Positions 24,275 through 33,980 of a stretch of DNA of 64,000 nt are shown piece after piece; position 1 is the stretch's first letter; every line of letters begins with the position of its first letter. The notes under the pieces were generated by a model. The model had not been told where the DNA came from, ran no database searches, and saw nothing but the letters and a program-made list of their open reading frames with translations. This DNA comes from an uncultured Cellulomonas sp. Its GTDB lineage: Bacteria; Actinomycetota; Actinomycetes; Actinomycetales; Cellulomonadaceae. The position numbers and the translations under genes are program-made. The DNA is taken from the NCBI RefSeq assembly GCF_947494015.1, contig NZ_CANLTL010000002.1, forward strand, positions 1 to 64,000, in the 5' to 3' direction.

Positions 24275-25264
24275 ATGTCCGTCATCAGCCCCCCGAAGCC
24301 CCGCCGGGCGCCGGAGGTCCCCCGCGAGCCACGCCGCATCGCGTTCCGCCAGCGGGCGGGCCGTTGGGACGTCAAGCTCTCCCCCTACCTGTACATCTCC
24401 CCGTTCTTCCTGCTATTCGCCGTCACCGGGCTCTTCCCGCTCGCCTACACCGCGTACGTGTCGGTGCACGACTGGCACCTGATCGGCGGCCAGGGCGCGT
24501 TCGTGGGGATGCAGAACTTCGTCGACGTCGTGCAGCAGCCGCGGTTCCTCACCGCGCTGCGCAACACGTTCAGCATCTTCCTGCTGTCGTCGGTGCCCCA
24601 GGTGCTGGCCGCGATCGGCATCGCCGCGGTGCTGGACGCCAACCTGCGGGCGAGGACCTTCTGGCGGATGGGCGTGCTGCTGCCCTACGTGGTCGCGCCC
24701 GTGGCCGTCTCGCTGATCTTCTCCAAGCTCTTCGCCGACCAGTCCGGTCTGATCAACGCGGTCCTGGCGACGGTGGACCTCGGCCCGATCCGCTGGCACG
24801 CGGACCCGCTGTCCAGCCATGTCGCGATCGCCTCGATGGTCAACTTCCGCTGGACCGGCTACAACACCCTGATCTTCCTCGCGGCGATGCAGGCGGTGCC
24901 ACGCGACCTGTACGAGGCCGCCGTCATCGACGGCGCCTCGAGGCTGCGGCAGTTCTTCTCCATCACCGTCCCGATGCTGCGCCCGACGATCATCTTCATC
25001 GTCATCACCGCGACCATCGGCGGCCTGCAGATCTTCGACGAGCCGCGCATGTTCGACCAGCTCGGCCAGGGCGGCTCCGACCGTCAGTGGATGACCGTGA
25101 CGATGTACCTGTACGAGCTCGGCTGGGGCGCCCAGAAGAGCTTCGGCCGGGCCGCCGCCGTCGCCTGGATCCTCTTCCTCATCATCGTGGTGATCGGGCT
25201 GATCAACTTCGCCATCACCCGCCGGATCTCGTCGTCCGGATCGACTCGCGGAGGCAAGCGATGA
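24275..25264 (+). CDS. cebF: Sugar ABC transporter permease (MalF-type)
   Basis: 329 residues from ATG 24275 (AGGGAG upstream). About 40 cytoplasmic residues precede six membrane helices. The EAA loop that docks with the ATPase reads EAAVIDGASRLRQFFSITVP, matching the EAAxxDGA consensus. The 227-bp gap from cebE contains the stem-loop; the stop overlaps the cebG start (ATGA). Confidence 0.9.
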   Translation: MSVISPPKPRRAPEVPREPRRIAFRQRAGRWDVKLSPYLYISPFFLLFAVTGLFPLAYTAYVSVHDWHLIGGQGAFVGMQNFVDVVQQPRFLTALRNTFSIFLLSSVPQVLAAIGIAAVLDANLRARTFWRMGVLLPYVVAPVAVSLIFSKLFADQSGLINAVLATVDLGPIRWHADPLSSHVAIASMVNFRWTGYNTLIFLAAMQAVPRDLYEAAVIDGASRLRQFFSITVPMLRPTIIFIVITATIGGLQIFDEPRMFDQLGQGGSDRQWMTVTMYLYELGWGAQKSFGRAAAVAWILFLIIVVIGLINFAITRRISSSGSTRGGKR

Positions 25265-26169
25265 CCTCGATCCCCATGATCCAGCAGACCGCCGGGGCCG
25301 GCGCCGCGCGCAGCGCGGCCCGACGCCGCGGCCTGGCCCGGGGCGCCAACCGCCGTCCCGGGTGGGTGACCTACGCCGTGCTCGGCGCGGTGCTGCTGAT
25401 CTCGGCCTACCCGCTGTACTACGCCGTCCTGCTCGCGTCGTCCGACGCCATCACGATCGCGCAGAACCCGATCCCGTCGCTGCTGCCGGAGGGCAACCTC
25501 TTCACCAACATCGGCCGGGTCATCGCCTCGGACATCCAGTTCTGGCCGGCCATGTGGAACAGCATCGTGGTCGCCACCGTGACGGCGTTCTCGGTCGTGG
25601 TGTTCTCCACGCTCGCCGGGTTCTCGTTCTCCAAGCTGCGCTTCCGCGGTCGCGGGCCGCTGCTGGTGTTCGTGATCGCGACGATGGCCGTGCCGACCCA
25701 GCTCGGCATCGTGCCGCTGTTCATCGTGATGGCGGAGCTGGACCTCACCGGCAAGCTCGCCGCCGTGATCATCCCCGGCATGGTCACCGCCTTCGGGGTG
25801 TTCTGGATGACCCAGTACCTGGAGGAGGCGCTGCCGTACGAGCTGATCGAGGCGGCCCGCGTGGACGGGTGCTCGATGATCCGCACGTTCTGGCACGTCG
25901 CGATGCCGGCCGCCCGGCCCGCAGCCGCGATGCTCGCGCTGTTCACGTTCGTCGGGTCCTGGACCAACTTCTTCTGGCCGTTCATCGTCCTGGGCGCCGG
26001 GAACCCGACCCTGCCGGTGGCGCTGCAGCTGCTGCAGGCGTCGTACTTCAAGGACTACTCACTCATCATGGCCGGCGTCGTCGCCTCGACGATCCCGCTG
26101 GTCCTGGTGTTCATCGTCGCGGGCAGGCAGCTCGTGACCGGCATCATGCAAGGGGCAGTCAAGGGATGA
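25261..26169 (+). CDS. cebG: Sugar ABC transporter permease (MalG-type)
   Basis: 302 residues. A basic N-terminal tail is followed by six helices and the EAA loop EAARVDGCSMIRTFWHVAMP. It pairs with CebF to form the channel. Both ends overlap neighbouring genes by four bases (ATGA), so cebF, cebG and the beta-glucosidase are tightly coupled. Confidence 0.9.
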   Translation: MTSIPMIQQTAGAGAARSAARRRGLARGANRRPGWVTYAVLGAVLLISAYPLYYAVLLASSDAITIAQNPIPSLLPEGNLFTNIGRVIASDIQFWPAMWNSIVVATVTAFSVVVFSTLAGFSFSKLRFRGRGPLLVFVIATMAVPTQLGIVPLFIVMAELDLTGKLAAVIIPGMVTAFGVFWMTQYLEEALPYELIEAARVDGCSMIRTFWHVAMPAARPAAAMLALFTFVGSWTNFFWPFIVLGAGNPTLPVALQLLQASYFKDYSLIMAGVVASTIPLVLVFIVAGRQLVTGIMQGAVKG

Positions 26170-27638
26170 ACAGCACCGTAGCCACCAGCGACCTCCTCAC
26201 CGGCCCGGGCGTCCGGCTCGACGGCGGCGCGCTCACCTTCCCGCAGGGCTTCCTGTGGGGGGCGGCCACCGCGGCCTACCAGGTCGAGGGCGCGGCGCAC
26301 CGCGACGGTCGCACGGACTCGATCTGGGACACGTTCGCCCGGGTGCCGGGCGCCGTCCTGGACGCCCACGACGGCGAGGTCGCGTGCGGTCACTACGACC
26401 GCTACCGCGACGACGTCGCGCTCATGACGAGCCTGAACCTCGGCTCGTACCGGTTCTCCACCTCGTGGGCGCGGATCCGGCCCGACGGCGGTGCGGTGAA
26501 CCCGCAGGGGCTCGACTTCTACTCGCGCCTGGTCGACGAGCTCCTCGGCGCCGGCATCAAGCCGTGGCTGACGCTCTACCACTGGGACCTGCCGCAGGCG
26601 CTCGAGGAGCGCGGCGGGTGGGCGAACCGCGACACGGCCTACCTGTTCGCGGAGTACGCCGCCACGGTGCACGACGCGCTCGGCGACCGGGTCGGGGTGT
26701 GGACGACGCTGAACGAGCCGTGGTGCTCGGCGTTCCTGGGCTACACCGGGGGCGTGCACGCGCCGGGCCGGCAGAGCCGCCCGGACGGGCTCGCCGCGGC
26801 GCACCACCTGCTGCTCGGGCACGGTCTCGCGGTGCGCGAGCTGCGGTCGCGCGACGCCGGGCTGGACCTGGGCATCACGCTCAACCTCACCGTCCCGGAC
26901 CCGGCCGACCCGCAGGACCCGGCCGACGTGGATGCCGCACGGCGCATCGACGCGCAGTTCAACCGCGTCTTCCTCGACCCGATCGTCCGCGGCGCCTACC
27001 CCGAGGACCTGCTCGAGGACGTCGCCCAGTACGGCCTGCTCGAGCACGTGCGCGACGGCGACCTGGCGATCATCTCCACCCCGATCGACGCGCTCGGCGT
27101 GAACTACTACCACGGCGAGCTCGTCGGCGCCCGGCCCGCGCCGGGGGCCCGGGACGGCGCCGCGCCCGTCGAGCGACCGACGTCGAGCCCGTACCCGGCG
27201 GCCGACGGGGTGCACAACCACCCGCGCGGGCTGCCGGTGACGTCGATGGACTGGGAGGTCCAGCCCGAGGGCCTGACCCGGCTGCTGCTGCGCCTGCAGC
27301 GCGACTACACCGGGCCCGCCGGGATCGCGCTGTACGTCACCGAGAACGGCGCCGCCTACGACGACGTCCCGGACGCGACCGGCTTCGTCCAGGACGACGA
27401 CCGCCGCGAGTTCTTCGACCTGCACCTGCGGGCCGTGCACGCCGCGATCGAGCAGGGCGTCGACGTGCGTGGGTACTTCGCGTGGTCGCTCATGGACAAC
27501 TACGAGTGGGCCTGGGGGTACCACAAGCGCTTCGGCATCGTCCGGGTCGACTACGACACGCTCGAGCGCACCCCGAAGGCCAGCGCGCGCTGGTACGCCG
27601 GCGTCGCCGGCGCCAACGCCCTGCCCGCGCTGGGCTGA
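26166..27638 (+). CDS. GH1 beta-glucosidase
   Basis: 490-residue glycoside hydrolase family 1 enzyme without signal peptide, so it acts inside the cell on imported cellobiose or similar beta-glucosides. N-terminal signature FPQGFLWGAATAAYQVEGA; acid/base Glu184 in TLNEPW; nucleophile Glu393 in YVTENGAAY; the aglycone-site WSLMDNYEWAWGY follows. Coupled to cebG by an ATGA overlap, as bglC is linked to the ceb operon in Streptomyces. Confidence 0.94.
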   Translation: MNSTVATSDLLTGPGVRLDGGALTFPQGFLWGAATAAYQVEGAAHRDGRTDSIWDTFARVPGAVLDAHDGEVACGHYDRYRDDVALMTSLNLGSYRFSTSWARIRPDGGAVNPQGLDFYSRLVDELLGAGIKPWLTLYHWDLPQALEERGGWANRDTAYLFAEYAATVHDALGDRVGVWTTLNEPWCSAFLGYTGGVHAPGRQSRPDGLAAAHHLLLGHGLAVRELRSRDAGLDLGITLNLTVPDPADPQDPADVDAARRIDAQFNRVFLDPIVRGAYPEDLLEDVAQYGLLEHVRDGDLAIISTPIDALGVNYYHGELVGARPAPGARDGAAPVERPTSSPYPAADGVHNHPRGLPVTSMDWEVQPEGLTRLLLRLQRDYTGPAGIALYVTENGAAYDDVPDATGFVQDDDRREFFDLHLRAVHAAIEQGVDVRGYFAWSLMDNYEWAWGYHKRFGIVRVDYDTLERTPKASARWYAGVAGANALPALG

Positions 27639-27663
27639 CGGCGCACCCTGGAGAGGCGGCACG

Positions 27664-28719
27664 GTGATCGACGACGGGCGCCGTGCCGCCCCGCGCCCGC
27701 TGACGGCCGGGCGCGAGCACGTGGTCCCGACCCTGGACGAGGTCGCGCGGCTCGCGGGCGTGTCCCGGTCGACCGCGTCGCGCGCCATCAACCGCGGGCC
27801 GCGGGTCTCGGCCGCGACCCGGGCGGCCGTGGACGCGGCGGTCACCGAGCTCGGGTTCACCCCCAACCGGGCCGCACGCTCGCTGGTCACCCGCCGCACC
27901 GACTCCATCGCGCTCGTCGTGCCGGAGCCGGACGAGCGCGTGCTGTCCGACCCGTTCTTCGCCGGCACCATCAGCGGGCTGACCGCCGCGCTCAGCGCGT
28001 CGGACCTGCAGCTCGTGCTCGTGCTGGCCCGGCCGACCGAGGTCGCGACCCGCACGCTGCGCTACCTGCGCAACGGGCACGTCGACGGCGCCGTCGTCGT
28101 CTCCCACCACCGGGGCGACGCGCTCGCGGTCGAGCTGGAGCGGTCCGGTCTGCCGAGCGTCTTCATCGGACGCCCGCTGTCCGGTCCCCGGGCCGAGTAC
28201 GTCGACGTGGACAACGTCGCGGGCGGCCGGCTCGCGACCGACCACCTCATCCGCTCGGGGCGGCGACGCATCGCGACGGTCACCGGGCCGTTGGACATGT
28301 CCGCCGGCGTGGACCGGCTGCGGGGCTGGCACGACGCGCTGGCCGACGCGGGGCTGCCCCGCGACGCGGTCGCGTCGGGGGACTTCACGACCCGGGGCGG
28401 CGCCCGCGCCGCCCGCGAGCTGCTCGACCGGCACCGCGACCTCGACGCCGTGTTCGTCGCGTCCGACCTGATGGCGGTCGGCGCCCTGGGCGTGCTGGCC
28501 GACGCCGGCCTGGACGTGCCCGGTGACGTGGCCGTCGTCGGGTACGACAACGCGGCCCTGGCCGCCTCGGCGTCCCCCCCGCTGACGACCGTGGCGAGCC
28601 CGGTCGCCTCGATGGCGCGCGCCGCGGGCGAGCTGCTGGTCAGCCGCCTCACCGGGTCCGCTCCCTGCGTCTCCCCGGTGATCCTCAGCCCCGACCTGGT
28701 GGTGCGGGCGTCGGCGTGA
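27664..28719 (+). CDS. LacI-family repressor 1 (CelR/CebR-like)
   Basis: 351 residues. Helix-turn-helix (about residues 22-45: LDEVARLAGVSRSTASRAIN) with hinge-helix segment TPNRAARSLVTRR, then a periplasmic-binding-type ligand domain ending TTVASPVASMARAAGELL. Start GTG 27664; GTG 27721 would remove 19 residues. Twenty-five bases follow the GH1 stop, so it is likely the last gene of the ceb operon and controls it through the TGG-AGCGCT boxes. Cellobiose is the expected inducer. Confidence 0.88.
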   Translation: MIDDGRRAAPRPLTAGREHVVPTLDEVARLAGVSRSTASRAINRGPRVSAATRAAVDAAVTELGFTPNRAARSLVTRRTDSIALVVPEPDERVLSDPFFAGTISGLTAALSASDLQLVLVLARPTEVATRTLRYLRNGHVDGAVVVSHHRGDALAVELERSGLPSVFIGRPLSGPRAEYVDVDNVAGGRLATDHLIRSGRRRIATVTGPLDMSAGVDRLRGWHDALADAGLPRDAVASGDFTTRGGARAARELLDRHRDLDAVFVASDLMAVGALGVLADAGLDVPGDVAVVGYDNAALAASASPPLTTVASPVASMARAAGELLVSRLTGSAPCVSPVILSPDLVVRASA

Positions 28720-28830
28720 GCCCGGCGCCGTCCGGGACGCGACCGGCGCACCAGCCGGCCGGGGCGCTTGGGTATCCTCGCGACGCAGCGGCGGACACCC
28801 GGTCCGGCGCCCGACCCGGAGGTGGCGGCC

Positions 28831-29871
28831 ATGGCCGACAGCACGGTCACCACCCCGCCCCGCCGCCGCCCCGGCGCACCGACCCTGGAGGAGGTCGCCG
28901 AGCTCGCGGGCGTGTCCCGGTCCACGGCGTCGCGCGCCATCAACGGGGGCCTGCGGGTCTCCCCCGAGGCGCAGGCGTCCGTCGAGGCGGCGATCGCCCA
29001 GCTCGGCTTCACCCCGAACCGTGCCGCCCGGTCCCTGGTGACCCGCCGCAGCGACTCGGTGGCGCTCGTGGTGCCCGAGCCCGACGAGCGGGTCCTGACG
29101 GACCCGTTCTTCGCCGGCACCCTCAACGGCCTGTCCGCGGCGCTGTCCGCCACGGAGCTGCAGCTCGTGCTGCTCATCGTCCGTCCCGGTGACAACGCCC
29201 GCGCCACCCGGTACCTGCGCAACGGCCACGTGGACGGCGCCATCGTCGTCTCCCACCACCAGGACGACTCCCTCGACCGCGCCCTGGCCGACTCCCGCCT
29301 GCCGCACGTCTTCGTCGGCCGCCCGCTCGAGGGTGACCGGGACGTGCGCCACGTGGACCTCGACAACCGGCTCGGTGGTCGGATCGCCACCGACCACCTC
29401 GTGCGGCTCGGTCGCCGCCGGATCGCGACCCTCGCCGGACCGCAGGACATGGCGGCCGGCCTGGACCGGCTGGCCGGGTGGCGCGAGGCGCTGCGCGAGG
29501 TCGGCCTGCCCGACGACGCGGTCGTCACCGGCGACTTCACGGTCGCCGGTGGCGCCGCGGCGGCCGCGGAGCTGCTGGACCGCCACCCCGACATCGACGC
29601 GCTGTTCGCCGCCTCCGACCTCATGGCGGTGGGTGCCCTGGGCGTGCTCGCCGAGCGCGGCCTGGCCGTGCCCGACGACGTCGCCGTCGTCGGGTACGAC
29701 GACCTGGGGGTGGCCGAGTCCACCAAGCCGCCGCTGACCACGGTGACGAACCCGGTCGTGGCGATGGCCCGCCGCGCCGGGGAGATGCTCGTCGACCAGC
29801 TCGCCGGCGCCACGGTCCCGACCGAGCCGGTCATCTTCGCCCCCGAGCTCGTGGTGCGGCAGTCCGCCTGA
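28831..29871 (+). CDS. LacI-family repressor 2, paralogue of repressor 1
   Basis: 346 residues from ATG 28831, with GGAGG upstream. It lines up with the preceding LacI protein along its full length, with long identical stretches such as AGVSRSTASRAIN, PNRAARSLVTRR, DLMAVGALGVLA and YLRNGHVDGA. The two genes are clearly a tandem duplication. It differs in the hinge-proximal residues (INGGLRVS against INRGPRVS) and in ligand-domain loops. A separate -10-like TATCCT (28772-28777) lies in the 111-bp gap, so it may be expressed alone. Its operator and inducer may have diverged. Confidence 0.9.
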   Translation: MADSTVTTPPRRRPGAPTLEEVAELAGVSRSTASRAINGGLRVSPEAQASVEAAIAQLGFTPNRAARSLVTRRSDSVALVVPEPDERVLTDPFFAGTLNGLSAALSATELQLVLLIVRPGDNARATRYLRNGHVDGAIVVSHHQDDSLDRALADSRLPHVFVGRPLEGDRDVRHVDLDNRLGGRIATDHLVRLGRRRIATLAGPQDMAAGLDRLAGWREALREVGLPDDAVVTGDFTVAGGAAAAAELLDRHPDIDALFAASDLMAVGALGVLAERGLAVPDDVAVVGYDDLGVAESTKPPLTTVTNPVVAMARRAGEMLVDQLAGATVPTEPVIFAPELVVRQSA

Positions 29872-29945
29872 CCCCCGGCGAGGGTGTCCCACCGGCCCGG
29901 CGCACCCGGTGGCGACCTCCCGGTCGCGGCGTAGCGTGTGCTCGC

Positions 29946-30479
29946 ATGGATCTCGCACTCGATGTCCGACCGACCTCGGACGGTACCCGCCGGACCGCGC
30001 GTGAGCGTCGACGCCGGCGCCGCAACGCCGTGCTCGTGGGGGCCGCGGTGACCGCCGCCGCCGTGGCGGGCTCGGCCGGTGTCCGTGCCGACAGCCGATG
30101 GTTCCGCTCGCTGGCCAAGCCGTCGTGGTACCCGCCGCAGGCCGCGTTCCCGGTGGTGTGGACGACGCTGTACGGAGCCATCGCGTGGTCGTCGACCCGC
30201 GCCCTCAACCGCGCACCGCGCGGCCGGCGCCGAGAGGTGACGACGACGCTGGGCACCAACCTGGCGCTGAACGCCGGCTGGACCTGGGCGTTCTTCCGGG
30301 CGCAGCGTCCCGGGCTCGCCGTCGCCGAGGCGGTCGCCCTCGACGCGTCGACGGTGTCGCTGATCAGGACGGTCGGCCGCCACGACCGCGCCGCCGGCGT
30401 CGTGCTGCTGCCCTACCTCGCGTGGAACCTCTTCGCCACGGCGCTCACCGAGAGCATCTGGTACCGCAACACCCCGTAG
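29946..30479 (+). CDS. TspO/MBR family protein
   Basis: 177 residues with five membrane helices. The family signature around PSWYPPQAAFPVVWTTLYG is present, with later NLALNAGWTWAFFRAQ and LLPYLAWNLFATAL carrying the conserved Trp and Asn residues. TspO binds porphyrins and steroids and takes part in stress-linked tetrapyrrole handling. An Arg-rich N-terminal extension of about 40 residues precedes the first helix, unlike typical 150-160-residue TspO. Start ATG 29946. Converges on putA. Confidence 0.9.
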   Translation: MDLALDVRPTSDGTRRTARERRRRRRNAVLVGAAVTAAAVAGSAGVRADSRWFRSLAKPSWYPPQAAFPVVWTTLYGAIAWSSTRALNRAPRGRRREVTTTLGTNLALNAGWTWAFFRAQRPGLAVAEAVALDASTVSLIRTVGRHDRAAGVVLLPYLAWNLFATALTESIWYRNTP

Positions 30480-30497
30480 GACGCGGCTCGGGCCGGA

Positions 30498-33400
30498 TCA
30501 GCGCCGTGCGCCCGCGTCCCCCGGCGGCAGGTGCCCGAACCGGTGCCGCGTCCGGCTGACAGCCTGCTCCCGGACCACCGTCAGGCCCTCGCGCTCGGCG
30601 CCGGCGAGCACCGGCCCGTCGAGCACGGTGACGTCACCCACCCGGGTGCGGGCCGCGGCGCGCAGCCCGGGGGCGGTCCCCACCACCCGCACCCGACCCG
30701 TCACCGACCCGGCCCGGACCCGGTCGGCGAAGGCGTCGTCGTCCTCCTCGCCGTGCCGGCTGACCGTGACCGGGACCCCGGCCCGTCGCGCCAGGGACAG
30801 CACCCGGACCACGTCCCGGTCCCGCGCGTCGGCGCCGACCCGGACCGTCAGGTGCGGCACCGGCCGGTAGCGCAGCACGTCGGACTCCACGGCGAGCCCG
30901 CTCGGGTCGTGCTCGACCCCGGCCCGCCCGGCCCACCACCGCGCGTCGTCCGCCGCCGCCCAGGCGAGCCAGGCGTCGTCGTCGGCGGGCAGGTCGGGCG
31001 AGTCGGACCACCGCCCCAGGCCCGCGACGTAGTGCGGACCGCCCGCCTTGGCGCCGGGACCGACGACCGACGCCTTCCACCCGCCGAACGGCTGACGCTG
31101 CACGACGGCGCCGGTGATGTGGCGGTTCACGTAGGCGTTGCCGACCTCGACCCGGTCCAGCCAGTGCGCGATCTCGTCCTCGTCGAGCGAGTGCAGACCG
31201 CCGGTCAGCCCGAACGGGACCGCGTTCTGCAGGTCGATCGCCTCGTCCAGCGTGCGGGCCCGCATGATCCCCAGGACCGGGCCGAACACCTCGGTGGTGT
31301 GGAACCACGAGCCGGGGGCGACGCCGTCCTTGACCCCGGGCGTCCACAGCCGGCCGTCGTCGTCGAGCCGGCGCGGCCGGACCACCCACCGCTCCCCCGG
31401 CTCGAGCGTGGTCAGCGCGCGCAGCAGCTTGCCGTCGGCCGGCTCGGTGAGCGGACCGACGGTCGTCGCGAGGTCGGTCGGCCACCCGGTCCGCAGCGAG
31501 CGGACGGCGTCGACCAGCTGGTGCGCCAGCCGCCGCGACGCCCCGGTCGAGCCGACCAGGATCAGCAGCGACGCCGCCGAGCACTTCTGGCCGGCGTGCC
31601 CGAAGGCGCTGCGCACCACGTCGCCCACCGCGAGGTCGAGGTCCGCCGACGGCGTCACGACCAGGGCGTTCTTGCCGGAGGTCTCGGCGAGCACGTCCAG
31701 GTCGCGCCGCCAGCTGCTGAACAGCTGCGCGGTCTCGATCGACCCCGTGAGCAGCACCCGGGTCACCGCGGGGTGGGTGACCAGGCGGCGCCCGACGTCG
31801 CCCTCGGGGGCGAGCAGCACCTGCAGGACGTCGCGCGGCACGCCGAGGTCGTCCATCGCGCGGTGCACCGCGCCTGCGGCGACCGCCAGGCAGCGCGGCG
31901 TCGGCGGCGCGGGCTTGGCCAGCACCGGTGAGCCCGCCGCGACCGCGGACAGCACCGACCCGACCGGGATGGCGACCGGGAAGTTCCACGGCGGCGTGAC
32001 GACGGTCAGGCCCTCGGGCCGGAAGCGCGCGCCGGGCACCCGGCCGTCGGCGAGCTCGGCCGCGCGGTCGGCGTAGTAGCGGGCGAAGTCGACCGCCTCG
32101 CTCACCTCCGGGTCGGCCTCGGCGACCGTCTTGCCGGCCTCCTGCACCATCGTCGCGACGAGGTCGCCGCGCGCCTCCTCCAGGCGCAGCGCGGCACGCC
32201 GCAGCAGGGCCGCACGGTCCGCGGGGTCGGTGCGCGCCCAGCTGTCGGCAACCACCAGGGCGCGGTCGACGGCGGCGTCGACGTCGGCCGCGGTCCGGAC
32301 GGTCACGGCGGCCGGGACGTCGACGGTCCGGCGGACGACGTCGGCGGCCCAGGCCCGGGCGGCGGCCACGGCCGGGTCGGTGTCGGGGGTGTTGGCGAAC
32401 GGCGCCCCGGCCGCGGGCTCGGCGGGCGCCGGCCGACCGGTGCGTCGGGGCGCCGGGGCGGGCAGCGCGCTGTCACGGACCGAGGCCAGGAACGCGTGCC
32501 GCTGGCCGGCGAGGCCCGCGGCGTGCCCCGCAGCGGGCTGGGGGGCGAACAGCGCGTGCAGGTAGTTCTGCGGCGCCGCGTTCTCCTCCAGCCGCCGCAC
32601 GAGGTAGGAGATCGCGACGTCGAAGTCCGACCGGGCGACCACCGGCGTGTACAGCAGCACCGCTCCGACCGTGTCCCGCACGGCGCGCGCCTGGGCGGGC
32701 GCCATGCCCTGGAGCATCTCGACGTCGACCGCCTCGGTGACGCCCCGCCGCTCGGCGAGCCCGTGCGCGAGGGCGACGTGGAACAGGTTGTGGCTGGCGA
32801 CCCCGATCCGCACGTCGCGGGTGCGGTCGGGGTGCAGCGCCCGGTCGAGCAGCCGGACGTAGTGCGCGTCGACGTCCGCCTTGGTCGGCAGCGGCGCCTG
32901 CGGCCAGCCGTGCAGCTCGGCCTCCACCCGCTCCATCGCGAGGTTGGCGCCCTTGACCAGCCGCACCTTGATCCGCGCTCCCCCGGCGACCCGGCGCCGT
33001 GCGGCCAGGTCGGTCACCCGGTCCAGGGCGGGCAGTGAGTCGGGCAGGTACGCCTGCAGCACGATGCCCGCCTCGGCGCCCAGCAGCTCGGGATCCAGGA
33101 CGAGCCGCTCGAACACCTCCAGCGTCAGCTCCAGGTCCCGGTACTCCTCCATGTCCAGGTTGAGGAACGTGCCGTGCGCGGCCGCGGTCCGGTACAGCGG
33201 CCGCAGCCGCTCGACCACCCGGTCGCGGCTGCCCGCGGTGTCCCACGTGGACAGCTGGCTGGCCACCGCCGACACCTTGACCGACACGTAGTCGACGTCG
33301 GGCCGGCGCACGAGGGCGGCGACCCGGTCCAGGCGCGCGGTGGCCTCCGCCTCCCCGAGCACGGCCTCTCCCAGCAGGTTGAGGTTGAGCCGGAACCCCT

Positions 33401-33833
33401 CGGCACGCGCCGCCGCGAGGTGCCGGCCCAGCCCCGGACCGGCGTCGGCCACGAGATGCCCGACGAGCTGGCGCAGCCGCAGCCGCGCCGCGGGCACCAC
33501 CACGCCGGGCAGCACGGACGCGACCGCGGCGCCGACCCGCAGCAGCGCGCGGTCCGCCGGCCCCAGGAAGCCGCGCGCGGCCGACGCCGACCGCGCGAGG
33601 TGACCCAGCTCGCGCGCCGCGACGCCCAGGTCGTCGGGACGGGCGACCCGGTCGACGAAGCGGACCGCGAGCTCCAGGCCCGCCGGGTCGGCGACCAGCG
33701 CGGCGAGCCGGCCCGTCGTGCGGCGCTCGGCCCGGGTCTGCCCGGCCGCGGTCGCGGCCACCCACCGGTCGGCGAGGCGCAGCGCGGCATCGGTCAGGTC
33801 CGCGTCGGTGACGGGGACGGCGGTCGTCGTCAT
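30498..33833 (-). CDS. putA: Bifunctional proline dehydrogenase / P5C dehydrogenase PutA
   Basis: 1111 residues. N-terminal FAD-dependent proline dehydrogenase barrel (about 80-460; YVSVKVSAV and RLVKGAN motifs), linker, then NAD-dependent aldehyde dehydrogenase domain (about 500-1000). The catalytic cysteine is in FGHAGQKCSAASLL and the glutamate in LAETSGKNALVV. It oxidises proline to glutamate. No DNA-binding domain is present at the N-terminus, so it is not the autoregulatory PutA type. ATG 33833 has a G-run immediately upstream; a start at 33875 would add 14 residues. Confidence 0.95.
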   Translation of the reverse strand: MTTTAVPVTDADLTDAALRLADRWVAATAAGQTRAERRTTGRLAALVADPAGLELAVRFVDRVARPDDLGVAARELGHLARSASAARGFLGPADRALLRVGAAVASVLPGVVVPAARLRLRQLVGHLVADAGPGLGRHLAAARAEGFRLNLNLLGEAVLGEAEATARLDRVAALVRRPDVDYVSVKVSAVASQLSTWDTAGSRDRVVERLRPLYRTAAAHGTFLNLDMEEYRDLELTLEVFERLVLDPELLGAEAGIVLQAYLPDSLPALDRVTDLAARRRVAGGARIKVRLVKGANLAMERVEAELHGWPQAPLPTKADVDAHYVRLLDRALHPDRTRDVRIGVASHNLFHVALAHGLAERRGVTEAVDVEMLQGMAPAQARAVRDTVGAVLLYTPVVARSDFDVAISYLVRRLEENAAPQNYLHALFAPQPAAGHAAGLAGQRHAFLASVRDSALPAPAPRRTGRPAPAEPAAGAPFANTPDTDPAVAAARAWAADVVRRTVDVPAAVTVRTAADVDAAVDRALVVADSWARTDPADRAALLRRAALRLEEARGDLVATMVQEAGKTVAEADPEVSEAVDFARYYADRAAELADGRVPGARFRPEGLTVVTPPWNFPVAIPVGSVLSAVAAGSPVLAKPAPPTPRCLAVAAGAVHRAMDDLGVPRDVLQVLLAPEGDVGRRLVTHPAVTRVLLTGSIETAQLFSSWRRDLDVLAETSGKNALVVTPSADLDLAVGDVVRSAFGHAGQKCSAASLLILVGSTGASRRLAHQLVDAVRSLRTGWPTDLATTVGPLTEPADGKLLRALTTLEPGERWVVRPRRLDDDGRLWTPGVKDGVAPGSWFHTTEVFGPVLGIMRARTLDEAIDLQNAVPFGLTGGLHSLDEDEIAHWLDRVEVGNAYVNRHITGAVVQRQPFGGWKASVVGPGAKAGGPHYVAGLGRWSDSPDLPADDDAWLAWAAADDARWWAGRAGVEHDPSGLAVESDVLRYRPVPHLTVRVGADARDRDVVRVLSLARRAGVPVTVSRHGEEDDDAFADRVRAGSVTGRVRVVGTAPGLRAAARTRVGDVTVLDGPVLAGAEREGLTVVREQAVSRTRHRFGHLPPGDAGARR

Positions 33834-33925
33834 CCCCCCATGGTCACGCCGTGACCCGTCCCGCGTCTCGGACATCGGCCGCGCATCGCCCGCACGTCAC
33901 CCGGACCGCCCTCGCACACGGCGGG

Positions 33926-33950
33926 TCGATTCGATTCGACTCGACTCGAC
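33926..33950. repeat. Pentanucleotide repeat TCGA(T/C) x5
   Basis: TCGAT TCGAT TCGAC TCGAC TCGAC, directly between divergent putA and the aldo/keto reductase, 31 bp before the latter's start. Each unit carries the TCGA palindrome. Confidence 0.85.
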
Positions 33951-33980
33951 CGGACCGCCGCACCGGGTGAGGATGGACAG

